From assembly GCA_964508055.1 (NCBI GenBank), contig CAZDRI010000036.1, positions 1-12,434 on the forward strand: a stretch of 12,434 bases of DNA, read 5' to 3'. Under the pieces are notes generated by a model, which did not search any database, was not told the origin of the DNA, and saw nothing but the letters and a program-made list of their open reading frames with translations. Shown here one piece after another: positions 1 to 6,559 of the stretch (positions are counted from its first letter, which is position 1; the number at the start of each line of letters is the position of its first letter). The position numbers and the translations under genes were made by a program. Origin of the DNA: CAZDRI01 sp964508055. Its GTDB lineage: Bacteria > Pseudomonadota > Gammaproteobacteria > PS1 > Pseudothioglobaceae.

Positions 1-1
1 G

Positions 2-82
2 TTAAAACTATCAAAAAAAATTGATTATTTACACGGATATTTAAGATACAAGGGTTTACCAAAGCATTTCAGTATCTTATAA
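2..82 (+). other. possible 3' tail of an unidentified gene entering from the left
   Basis: A reading frame is open from the window edge for 26 codons and ends in TAA at 80-82. The predicted tail includes DYLHGYLRYKGLPKHF, which reads like protein rather than random AT-rich translation, but I do not recognise it. An open frame this short can occur by chance, so this is only a candidate partial gene. Confidence 0.15.
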
Positions 83-133
83 GTTTTTCTCCATCAATAA
101 ATGCTTAATACTCACCTCCATAAAAGGTTTACC

Positions 134-149
134 ATAAATAGTCCAACCT
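134..149 (-). repeat. degenerate AGGTTRGACT repeat, copy 1
   Basis: On the - strand this reads AGGTTGGACTATTTAT. It matches the copies at 247-262 and 6627-6642 with consensus AGGTTRGACTRTNTAW. It may be a worn end of an insertion sequence or MITE; no partner end or target duplication is visible. Confidence 0.35.
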
Positions 150-246
150 AAGTAAAGTATGATGAAATTCCACAAGCTCTTAAAAGCGTTAGGTGCAGCA
201 TTTTTAAAGTTATATTAATCCCCTTAAATTTTAAGGGCACACATTA

Positions 247-262
247 TTATATAGTCTAACCT
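247..262 (-). repeat. degenerate AGGTTRGACT repeat, copy 2
   Basis: On the - strand this reads AGGTTAGACTATATAA, in the same orientation as the other copies. It lies just upstream of the proposed -10 of the rnfH operon, so an IS remnant may contribute to that promoter region. Confidence 0.35.
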
Positions 263-278
263 GCATAAATTAATAACA

Positions 279-284
279 TATAAT
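279..284 (+). promoter_or_regulatory. -10 element for the rnfH-corC-safE-pmbA operon
   Basis: A perfect TATAAT lies 29 bases before the rnfH ATG, giving an expected transcript start near 291 and a leader of about 23 bases. No good -35 hexamer sits 16-18 bases upstream, so the promoter may be weak or activator-dependent. In AT-rich DNA a lone TATAAT is only moderate evidence. Confidence 0.4.
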
Positions 285-313
285 ATCCACATTGAATTTA
301 AAGTTTAGATAGT

Positions 314-610
314 ATGCACATTGAAGTAGCATATGCCTTAAAAGATAGGCAAACATTGTTAGCATTTGAGGTAAATGAACCTTGCACAGTTAAAGATGCT
401 ATTATAAAATCTAAAATACTAGAAAAGTATCCAGAAATAGATTTAAAGCAAAGTAAAGTTGGTGTTTTTTCAAAAATAACTAAATTAGATTCTTTATTGC
501 GTGAGAAAGATAGAGTTGAGATATATCGCCCTTTAATAGCTGATCCAAAAAAAATACGCAGAGAAAAAGCAAGACAAAAAATTAAAATAAATCTTAATAA
601 TAATATATGA
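314..610 (+). CDS. rnfH: RnfH family (UPF0125/RatB) ubiquitin-like beta-grasp protein
   Basis: This is a 98-residue protein of the Ub-RnfH family. Residues 1-85 form the small beta-grasp fold, with the family hallmark VEIYRPLIADPKK at residues 68-80 followed by a basic arginine/lysine tail. The family is named for its occurrence beside rnf electron-transport genes, and in many gammaproteobacteria it sits with ratA and smpB. Its molecular function is not settled, and neither neighbour set is present here. The start is supported by the family-typical opening (IEVAYAL) and by an in-frame stop a few codons upstream; no clear Shine-Dalgarno sequence precedes it. It is the first gene of a four-gene operon and overlaps corC by ATGA (607-610). 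Confidence 0.88.
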   Translation: MHIEVAYALKDRQTLLAFEVNEPCTVKDAIIKSKILEKYPEIDLKQSKVGVFSKITKLDSLLREKDRVEIYRPLIADPKKIRREKARQKIKINLNNNI

Positions 611-1461
611 GTAAAGAAAAACCTCTCTCAAAAAAAACATTTATAAAAAGATTAAAACAAAAATTAGCTAAATTAGTATTTTCACCAATAGAAAATACAG
701 AAGAGTTGATAACTATCTTAAAAGAAGCACAAACAAACAATATTATTGACCCTCATACTTTATCAATAATAGAAAAAACTATTCAAACAGAAAACTTACA
801 AGTTAGGGATGCTATGGTTCCTTTTAGCAAAATGGTAGCAATAGATGAGGAGACAGAATCTAATATATGGTTAAAAACTGTTATTAATTCTGCACACTCA
901 AGGTTTCCAGTAATTTCTGGAAATGATAATAAGATAAAGGGAATTTTATTAGCTAAAGATATTCTAAATCACTTTGTTACTTATGGTGATGTGGATTTTA
1001 GTTTTAAAGAATATATACGCTCATGCATAATAGTTCCTGAAAGCAAAAGACTTGGTAATTTATTAAAAGAATTTCAAAGAGAAAAAAGCCATATGGCGGT
1101 TGTTATTGATGAATATGGAAAAATCTCAGGACTTATCACTATTGAAGATATATTAGAGCAAATTGTTGGTGAAATTGAGGATGAACACGATTTAGAAGAA
1201 GATAATATAATTAATCACGGTAAAGGCCGTTACCTTATTAGAGCAACAACAGAAATAAAAGAGTTTAATGAATACTTTAAAGTTAAGTTAAATATCAAAG
1301 ACAATGATATAGATACTATTGCTGGTTTTGTAATAAGCGAATTTGCAAGATTACCTAAACAATTTGAAAAGATTAAATCTCAAGGATTTAAATTTAAAAT
1401 ATTAAGAACAGATAGTAAGCGTATTTTTTTAATAGAAGTAAAAAAAAGTAAAAACAAATAA
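607..1461 (+). CDS. corC: CorC/YbeX family CBS-domain protein (magnesium/cobalt efflux type)
   Basis: This 284-residue soluble protein has the CorC architecture without the DUF21 membrane domain. A basic N-terminal segment is followed by a CBS pair (about residues 65-190) and a C-terminal CorC_HlyC transporter-associated domain (about 205-280). Recognisable family motifs are VRDAMVP (66-72), SRFPV (98-102), VVIDEYG (165-171) and TIEDILEQIVGEIEDEHD (178-195). CorC proteins are linked genetically to magnesium and cobalt efflux. The E. coli relative YbeX is also tied to ribosome metabolism through its ybeY/ybeZ neighbours, which are absent here. Translation is probably coupled to rnfH through the ATGA overlap. 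The length is usual for the family. Confidence 0.88.
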   Translation: MSKEKPLSKKTFIKRLKQKLAKLVFSPIENTEELITILKEAQTNNIIDPHTLSIIEKTIQTENLQVRDAMVPFSKMVAIDEETESNIWLKTVINSAHSRFPVISGNDNKIKGILLAKDILNHFVTYGDVDFSFKEYIRSCIIVPESKRLGNLLKEFQREKSHMAVVIDEYGKISGLITIEDILEQIVGEIEDEHDLEEDNIINHGKGRYLIRATTEIKEFNEYFKVKLNIKDNDIDTIAGFVISEFARLPKQFEKIKSQGFKFKILRTDSKRIFLIEVKKSKNK

Positions 1462-1466
1462 AAATA

Positions 1467-2168
1467 ATGTTAGATATTTATATTTCAGCACTTATTATAG
1501 GTTTTTTTGGTGGAGCGCATTGTATAGGTATGTGCGGAGGTGTGGTTGCTATGCTCACTATGAGCTTATCAGAAAAAATTAGGAAAAGCCCAGCTAAGGT
1601 TTTTTTATATCATTTAAATTATAATTTAGGGCGTATTATCAGCTATGTTTTGTTAGGTTTAATATTAGGCTATGTTGGTTCAATAATGTCTGATATGCTA
1701 AAAATGACAGCAATGAATAAAATATTTAGGATTATTATTGGAATAATCATAATTATGGCTGGTTTATATTTAGCTGGTTTTTATAATAGTTTTTCATTTT
1801 TAGAAAAACTTGGCTCAAAACTATGGGTAAAAATACAGCCTTTAACTAAAAAATTTATCCCAGTTAAAACATTAAAACAAGCATTTATTGCAGGGCTATT
1901 ATGGGGCTATATACCTTGTGGATTAGTATATACAGCACTTGGACTAGCAATTATGAATGGCTCATCTATAGGAGGCGGTTTTATAATGATGTTTTTTGGA
2001 ATTGGCACCTTGCCAAGCTTACTCACAATTGGGGGGCTTTCTGTAAAGTTTAGTAATTTGGCTAAAAATCCTATAATGAAGAAAATAGCTGGAATAAGTG
2101 TGATAATAATGGGTATTACAGCACTTTATATGCCTGTGATGTCTTTTTTTGTTAAACTTCATCATTAA
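1467..2168 (+). CDS. TauE/SafE-type (DsbD_2-like) integral membrane protein
   Basis: This 233-residue polytopic membrane protein has about six hydrophobic segments. It opens with the signature GFFGGAHCIGMCGG (residues 12-25; His18, Cys19, Cys23), and a second conserved cysteine lies in GYIPCGLVYTAL (Cys151). These paired Cys motifs typify the DsbD_2 family, usually annotated as sulfite exporter TauE/SafE. Several members sit near cbb3 oxidase or copper-handling genes and are suspected in metal transport or cytochrome maturation, so the exporter label should not be taken literally. It starts 5 bases after corC and its stop overlaps pmbA (TAATG). The substrate cannot be told from this window, which holds no cbb3 or copper genes. 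Confidence 0.8.
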   Translation: MLDIYISALIIGFFGGAHCIGMCGGVVAMLTMSLSEKIRKSPAKVFLYHLNYNLGRIISYVLLGLILGYVGSIMSDMLKMTAMNKIFRIIIGIIIIMAGLYLAGFYNSFSFLEKLGSKLWVKIQPLTKKFIPVKTLKQAFIAGLLWGYIPCGLVYTALGLAIMNGSSIGGGFIMMFFGIGTLPSLLTIGGLSVKFSNLAKNPIMKKIAGISVIIMGITALYMPVMSFFVKLHH

Positions 2169-3490
2169 TGGAAAAGCAACAATTACAACAGCTTGATTTA
2201 ATAGATAAGGCTAAAGAGCTATTAAAAAAATATAAAATTTCAGCTTATGAAATAAACTTAAACATTGAGTCTGGACTATCAACAACAATTAGATTAGGAA
2301 ATGTAGAATCTATCCAATATCATCAAAGTCAAAATTTCTCAATAGATGTATATTCTGACAATAAAAAAGGTAGCGCTAATAGTGTTGATTTTACTACTGA
2401 AAGTTTAAAAAAAACTATTGAGGCAGCATATTTAATAGCTAAATATACTAGTAAAGATAAATATTTAGGCTTACCTCCAAAAAATAAATTAGCATTTAAT
2501 GTTCCTTATTTAGATATGTATTATCCTTGGGATTTACAAAGTGATAAAAGTGTAGCAATAAGTTTAGAGTGTGAGCAAGCTGCACTTGAAAATAAATATG
2601 TAAATAATACCGAAGGTGCAGAATTAAGCACATTTAACAGTTTTTTAACTTATGCTAATTCTAAAGATTTAGTTATAAGTGATAAAAGAAGTTGGCATAA
2701 CCTTTATTGTACTGCCATAGCTCAAAATAAATCAGATATGCAAGTCTCATATGATTATAGTGTTGCTATAGATAATAGAGATTTAAAAAGACCAAAATTT
2801 ATAGGCACAAAGGCTGCAAAATTAGCAGTAGCTAAGTTAAATAGTAGAAGTTTAAAATCACAAAAGTGCCCGGTTATATTTCATGCAAATATTGCTTCAG
2901 GTTTATTTTCAGCTCTTCTATCAGCTTTAAGCGGCACAAAACAATATCATAAATCTACTTTTTTGTTAAATAGTATTGATAAGATTATTTTCCCGGATTG
3001 GATTAATATTTATGAAGATCCACTTAGAATGAAAACTATAGGTGTTAGAGCTTTTGATAGTGATGGGGTAAAAACAAAAAAACAATATTTTATTAAAAAT
3101 GGTGCAATAAAATCATATTTACTTAGCCAGTATTCTGCTAATCAATTAGGTTTAAAAACTACAGCTAATGCTGGTGGAGTGCATAATTTGATAATAGATA
3201 CATCTAAGCAAAATTTTAAAGACTTGCTAAAAACAATGGATGAGGGAATATTGGTTACTGAGCTTATGGGTCAAGGTATAAATATTACTACTGGTGATTA
3301 TTCTCGCGGTGCCTCTGGATTTTGGGTTGAAAATGGAGAGATTAAATACCCTGTATCAGGCTTTACCATAGCTGATAATTTAAAAAATATGTTTAATAAT
3401 ATCGTTGCAATAAGTGATGATACTGATAAGCGTAAAAACATTAAAACCGGCTCAGTGCTAATAAGCGAGATGACTATAGGCGGTGATTAA
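2168..3490 (+). CDS. pmbA: TldE/PmbA, partner subunit of the TldD/TldE metalloprotease
   Basis: This 440-residue protein (E. coli PmbA is about 450) spans the whole PmbA/TldD family fold. The N-terminal domain covers roughly residues 20-130, and the C-terminal domain contains the family-typical GASGFWVENGEIKYPVSGFT (about 382-401). It ends in the usual way (LISEMTIGGD). As expected for TldE it lacks the HExxxH zinc motif carried by TldD; the two form a heteromeric cytosolic peptidase known for microcin B17 and CcdA processing. TldD is not in this window, so it must be encoded elsewhere. It is the last gene of the operon, coupled to the preceding gene by TAATG. No terminator follows; IS debris begins within a few bases of its stop. 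Confidence 0.9.
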   Translation: MEKQQLQQLDLIDKAKELLKKYKISAYEINLNIESGLSTTIRLGNVESIQYHQSQNFSIDVYSDNKKGSANSVDFTTESLKKTIEAAYLIAKYTSKDKYLGLPPKNKLAFNVPYLDMYYPWDLQSDKSVAISLECEQAALENKYVNNTEGAELSTFNSFLTYANSKDLVISDKRSWHNLYCTAIAQNKSDMQVSYDYSVAIDNRDLKRPKFIGTKAAKLAVAKLNSRSLKSQKCPVIFHANIASGLFSALLSALSGTKQYHKSTFLLNSIDKIIFPDWINIYEDPLRMKTIGVRAFDSDGVKTKKQYFIKNGAIKSYLLSQYSANQLGLKTTANAGGVHNLIIDTSKQNFKDLLKTMDEGILVTELMGQGINITTGDYSRGASGFWVENGEIKYPVSGFTIADNLKNMFNNIVAISDDTDKRKNIKTGSVLISEMTIGGD

Positions 3491-3492
3491 GT

Positions 3493-3753
3493 AAATATAA
3501 TAGTTTTTCATTTGGTAGCATGACCGCATTTTCCGCAGATGCGTTAAGTGCCAAAATAGTTTTCATCAACTTTAATATGACTTTCTAAATGCTCAAAATT
3601 CTAAACCTAATTAAAGTTACAATTTTGTTTGATTTAAGTTAACAAAATTAACTATTGTGTGGATGCTAAATCAGCACAAAAATATTTTAAAATCTCTCTA
3701 AATTTTCTCTCAGAAATATGCGAACAATTATAATACTTATTTTTTATTGTCAT
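3493..3753 (-). pseudogene. decayed IS1016/IS1595-family transposase, N-terminal half
   Basis: Reading the - strand from ATG 3753-3751 gives one continuous frame of 87 codons broken by stops at codons 34, 40, 49, 51, 70 and 82 but with no frameshift. Recognisable pieces are KFREILKYFCADL (17-29), HIKVDENYFG (59-68, at 3550-3579; the first catalytic Asp region of IS1595/ISXO2-type enzymes), RICGKCGH (71-78, where the family has RxRGKRG) and KTIIF (83-87). The C-terminal half is absent, and homology stops within a few bases of the pmbA stop. Two Arg-to-Cys changes and several stops fit C-to-T decay. The probable left end of the element is near 3803, directly after the endonuclease stop codon. 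Confidence 0.72.
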
Positions 3754-3803
3754 AACTAATATTTTAAGCAGTTTAAAATATCTAAACAACTAGTCAAGAA
3801 CCT
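3754..3803 (-). mobile_element. probable terminal non-coding end of the IS1016/IS1595-type remnant
   Basis: This 50-base segment lies between the restriction endonuclease stop and the ATG of the decayed transposase. On the - strand it begins AGGTTCTTGACTAGTT. Its size and position suit an IS terminal repeat plus leader. Without the opposite end, the terminal repeat cannot be confirmed. Confidence 0.35.
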
Positions 3804-4718
3804 TTATTTAAATATTTCATTAAAAATTTCGTCTAATTTTGAGTCCAAATTTATCATATCTATTTCAGTATGTGGTATCCCAAAATTTTCTAATACTGTT
3901 TTAAAACGTTTTAATCCATTATTATCTCGCATTTCAACCCATTTAACATTTCTTTGGTCTAACTGGGATTTGTTTTGGTCAGATAGCTTGTCAGCAACAA
4001 ATACACTACTATCCCTTGCAATCACTGCATCAGCACTTTCGGGATTTCCTTTTCCCATTAATTTTACTTCACACTTATATTCAGTATGATTATGGCGTAA
4101 GAAAAAATCAATTTCTCTATTAACTTCACCTTTCTTTATTCTTTTTGCTCTTGGTTTAATAGAGTAATTTTCAGATGGGACATTGTAAAGTTTACATAAA
4201 GTAATCATTAATGGCCCTTCTGTTTGTTTGCCGGCAGTGCTCCAGAGTCCTCCACGTAGTGCTGCACGCTTTACTGCTAAGGTGTTAATCACAATTAAAC
4301 TTTCATTTATATTAAGTTCAACACTAACTTTATTAAATTTAATTTGAAGGGAAAGATTAAGGTCTTCAACTTTTGTTAAATCATCGATTGCCTTGTAAAG
4401 AACATCATAGTGTTCGTATGATGCTTCAATAACTACTTCTCTAGTACCAGAATTATACATATTAGTAATTGTCTTCTTATTCAAGCCAGAGTTTATAGCA
4501 ATTTCTTCTGGGGGTAGTTCAAGATTTAGCATCTCTTTTTTATACCAATCAATATCAATGTTTTGATTATTAAGTTTTGCTTCTGCTACTTGCTTGAAGA
4601 AGTCAATCGTGAATTGAAGAAATTCAGCATTAATTAAAGTTACAATCTCAATCCGATAATCTTCACTATTAATGACTTTTCTAACAATGTTTTTTGTTAC
4701 TTGTTCGGTTAATGTCAT
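3804..4718 (-). CDS. CfrBI-family type II restriction endonuclease
   Basis: This 304-residue protein resembles the RE_CfrBI family. The N-terminal region (1-130) carries TVKN/VRK-type helices. A conserved central block (NTLAVKRAALRGGLWSTAGK, 145-164) precedes a PD-(D/E)xK nuclease core: Asp204 in REIDFF, then Glu217-x-Lys219 in CEVKLMGKGNPESADAV. These residues would bind magnesium and cleave both strands. CfrBI itself cuts CCWWGG; the same specificity here is only an inference from family. It overlaps the upstream methyltransferase by ATGA (4715-4718), so translation is coupled and follows the protective enzyme. The reading frame is full length with no visible lesion, although the controller gene upstream is broken. 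The family call is from recognition of motifs, not from a database search. Confidence 0.75.
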   Translation of the reverse strand: MTLTEQVTKNIVRKVINSEDYRIEIVTLINAEFLQFTIDFFKQVAEAKLNNQNIDIDWYKKEMLNLELPPEEIAINSGLNKKTITNMYNSGTREVVIEASYEHYDVLYKAIDDLTKVEDLNLSLQIKFNKVSVELNINESLIVINTLAVKRAALRGGLWSTAGKQTEGPLMITLCKLYNVPSENYSIKPRAKRIKKGEVNREIDFFLRHNHTEYKCEVKLMGKGNPESADAVIARDSSVFVADKLSDQNKSQLDQRNVKWVEMRDNNGLKRFKTVLENFGIPHTEIDMINLDSKLDEIFNEIFK

Positions 4719-6100
4719 TTAATATTCTCTTTAAATTCATCTAAATTCAAAAACTTACTTTCTATTTTATTAAATAAACTAGAATCATTTTTTCTTATAA
4801 AAGACCTCATATAATCAAAATACTCTAGTTTTTGCTCGGTCAAAAAGAAATGTCTGTCTAAAAATTTTGCAGTTCTTCCAAATGTGCCACTGCCAGCAAA
4901 TGGGTCAAATACTAAATCTCCTTTAAAAGAATAATACTCAATTACACGCTTGCATAAATCAACAGGAAATACAGCTGAATGAACTCTATCAAATTTTGGG
5001 TCAATCTCCCAAACATTTGATGTTTCATAACCATCATTTACTTTGCTTTCTTTTACAGTGTCCCAGTCGTATTGTCGTATATTCCAATCAATCAGTTTTT
5101 CAGTTTGTTTTCTATACACCATTAAATACTCAGTTCTTGCGTTTGGTTTATAAGCAAGTGGTTTTCTATGCTGCAAAAATCCGGCATTTCTGTTTTTAAC
5201 GCTTGCTTCAGGTTTTGCCCAAATAATATCATCAATAAATTCCCAACCCATTTTCATCAAAAAATGATGAATATCAAAGGGAATAGGATATCTTTTTGAA
5301 GCATATTGGCGGCTAATCCTTTGGACAATAACTGGTGAAGTGTTAACAATTAAAAAGCGACCTTCTTTTGTCTTATCATAAGTTAGTTTAAAAACTTCTT
5401 CTAGAAACTTTAAATATGCTTTATAACTTGGAAAAATTGAATAATCACGGGCATTATAATATGGCGGTGAAGTAAACGTTAAGTGAAAACTTTCATTGGG
5501 AATTAGTTTTAGAGTATCTCGCACATCTCCTAGAACTACTGTATTTTTAAGGTAGTCATATGAATCTGAATGTTTAAGCCTATCTTTTGAAATCTTCTTC
5601 TTACTAAAATACTCTTTTCTTATTACCGTTTGAATTGTCTCGTTTTCGTGTTCAGCAAGTAATTTAAGTTTTTTGTCGATTTTTTCATCACCTTTAAAAA
5701 CAAGCAAACCCCTGATTGCTTGACTTATTATTTTAGGGTCATTATCATTGAGAATTTCAATTAATGCAGGAATTGCTTTTTTACTTCTCATTCTACCAAT
5801 TGATGAAACTGCTTCTCTACGGATGGTGGTTGATTTTTCTTTTTTTGCAATTTGTGATAGAGTAACAACATTATTTTCGTTTTTAACTTTACCAATTGTC
5901 TTAATTGCATTTAACCGTATTTTTTTATTCTCACTTTGAAGTAAGTCTTGAACCCAACTGTCATCAAAATCCTCAGGCAAGTATCCTAAGTTTTCAAGAA
6001 TAAAGACAATACTTTTATCATCATTTTTTGAATCTATGAGTTTTTTTATATCTCCATTTCCGTTTGCTTTTACTTCTGATATATATTCTTTTGTAAGCAT
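4715..6100 (-). CDS. HEAT-repeat/beta-class DNA methyltransferase of the R-M system (probable N4-cytosine)
   Basis: This 461-residue protein has two parts. Residues about 45-165 form HEAT/armadillo-like helical repeats, e.g. IRREAVSSIGRMRSKKAIPA at 93-112. Residues about 185-440 form a SAM-dependent DNA amino-methyltransferase. Motif IV, TSPPY (210-214), comes before motif I, DPFAGSGT (399-406), which is the order of the beta class. SPPY rather than DPPY favours N4-cytosine methylation. HSAVFP (374-379) is the usual conserved block before motif I. It should methylate the site cut by the overlapping endonuclease; M.CfrBI is an N4-cytosine enzyme, which agrees. The HEAT extension is unusual for a stand-alone type II methyltransferase. 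The start lies 18 bases after the surviving stop of the broken controller gene, with only a weak AAAGA ribosome-binding site. Confidence 0.82.
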   Translation of the reverse strand: MLTKEYISEVKANGNGDIKKLIDSKNDDKSIVFILENLGYLPEDFDDSWVQDLLQSENKKIRLNAIKTIGKVKNENNVVTLSQIAKKEKSTTIRREAVSSIGRMRSKKAIPALIEILNDNDPKIISQAIRGLLVFKGDEKIDKKLKLLAEHENETIQTVIRKEYFSKKKISKDRLKHSDSYDYLKNTVVLGDVRDTLKLIPNESFHLTFTSPPYYNARDYSIFPSYKAYLKFLEEVFKLTYDKTKEGRFLIVNTSPVIVQRISRQYASKRYPIPFDIHHFLMKMGWEFIDDIIWAKPEASVKNRNAGFLQHRKPLAYKPNARTEYLMVYRKQTEKLIDWNIRQYDWDTVKESKVNDGYETSNVWEIDPKFDRVHSAVFPVDLCKRVIEYYSFKGDLVFDPFAGSGTFGRTAKFLDRHFFLTEQKLEYFDYMRSFIRKNDSSLFNKIESKFLNLDEFKENIK

Positions 6101-6118
6101 TTTAATTCTTTTAAAAAG

Positions 6119-6471
6119 TCAAGTTAGTTTATTTTGCGTTTCTTCATTAGAGCAATTATTTTTATATATTTTATGTGCTATTTGCTCACTAATAAACGCA
6201 TTGTATGCATCCAATACATATTATACTTTTTGCCATAATTATTCTCATTCATTTTAATATATTCAATAGGAGGTTTTTGACCTAATGAATAATGAGGTCT
6301 TTTAGCGTTATACCAAAATAGATAATCGCTTAACTTTTCATTGAAACTATTAATATTTTCAATTTTACTTAAAGCACCTCTGCCTATTCCGAGATATACA
6401 GCAAGTTGAATCAATGTAAATTTATTATAGACTCTTAATTTTTTAATATACCCTCCAAATGTCTCGTTCAT
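6119..6471 (-). pseudogene. XRE-type controller (C-protein-like) gene interrupted by an IS scar
   Basis: The first 40 codons from ATG 6471-6469 encode a clean XRE helix-turn-helix: FGGYIKKLR, then LIQLAVYLGIGRGALSKIEN. After codon 40 the frame runs into transposase sequence and ends at a TAG (6180-6178) for a 97-residue chimera. In a different frame, 6119-6197 encodes FISEQIAHKIYKNNCSNEE followed by TQNKLT and TGA. This matches the C-terminal tail pattern of small XRE regulators encoded beside methyltransferases. So both ends of a roughly 100-residue regulator survive and the middle (dimerisation region) is lost. The native stop lies 18 bases before the methyltransferase ATG, so this was the first gene of the R-M operon. 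The chimeric protein might still fold its HTH but probably cannot dimerise normally. Confidence 0.7.
6202..6352 (-). mobile_element. scar of an IS481-like transposase (C-terminal ~50 codons)
   Basis: Within the controller gene, about 50 codons read as the C-terminal part of a DDE integrase-core transposase (rve_3 type): FNEKLSDYLFWYNAKRPHYS, then LGQKPPIEYI, with a tail KYNMYWMHT. The Y-N-x-x-R-P-H-x-S-L-G-x-K-P-P signature is typical of IS481/IS3-like enzymes. The rest of the element, including the catalytic DDE residues, is missing. The fragment joins the helix-turn-helix in frame. No target-site duplication is visible, so deletion followed insertion. Confidence 0.7.
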
Positions 6472-6477
6472 TTTGCT

Positions 6478-6507
6478 ATTATAATCTTGCTAAAATATTC
6501 TTGGCAA
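6478..6507 (-). promoter_or_regulatory. promoter of the controller/R-M operon, leaderless
   Basis: On the - strand, TTGCCA (6507-6502, five of six consensus) is separated by 18 bases from a perfect TATAAT (6483-6478). The -10 ends 6 bases before the controller ATG, so the expected start is the A of ATG at 6471 and the mRNA would lack a leader. No Shine-Dalgarno sequence exists, consistent with this. Leaderless transcripts are established for several R-M controller genes. If active it should also transcribe the methyltransferase and endonuclease through the IS scar. Confidence 0.65.
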
Positions 6508-6512
6508 AAATA

Positions 6513-6559
6513 ACAAATTATTTGTAAGGCTACAAATTTTTTACTTCCCATGTATTTGT
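6513..6559. promoter_or_regulatory. cluster of ACAAAT/ATTTGT half-sites upstream of the controller promoter
   Basis: Four identical 6-base half-sites lie in 47 bases: ACAAAT 6513-6518, ATTTGT 6520-6525, ACAAAT 6532-6537 and ATTTGT 6554-6559. The first pair forms a perfect 13-base palindrome centred near -48 relative to the proposed start. The second and third form a 7-base stem (6520-6526/6531-6537) followed by a T-run on the + strand. An operator array for the controller protein is the favoured reading; a weak + strand terminator is the alternative. Confidence 0.4.

Larger units (their letters stand above)
83..313. other. intergenic stretch before rnfH, probably eroded mobile DNA
   Basis: No convincing gene is present. 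It holds two copies of a degenerate AGGTTRGACT motif on the - strand (134-149 and 247-262), also found once at 6627-6642. It holds a palindrome with arms CCCTTAAA and TTTAAGGG (221-237). A - strand frame without a good start codon is open from about 216 down to a TAA at 77-79 and would encode a hydrophobic peptide containing LWNFIILYLGWTIYGKPF. I do not recognise it. A likely rnfH promoter lies at the right end. Confidence 0.4.

Noticed and set aside
3621..3649. Hairpin AATTTTGTT/AACAAAATT with an 11-base loop between pmbA and the endonuclease, as a bidirectional terminator
   Set aside because: The stem is almost all A-T, no T-run follows on either strand, and the segment lies inside the decayed IS1016/IS1595 reading frame.
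3804..6100. A toxin-antitoxin or abortive-infection pair instead of R-M
   Set aside because: The upstream protein has clear methyltransferase motifs (TSPPY, DPFAGSGT) and the downstream one a PD-(D/E)xK core, so restriction-modification is the simpler reading.
6178..6471. Complete small XRE regulator of 97 residues
   Set aside because: Residues 41-90 are transposase C-terminus, and the regulator's own tail is found downstream in another frame, so the frame is a chimera.
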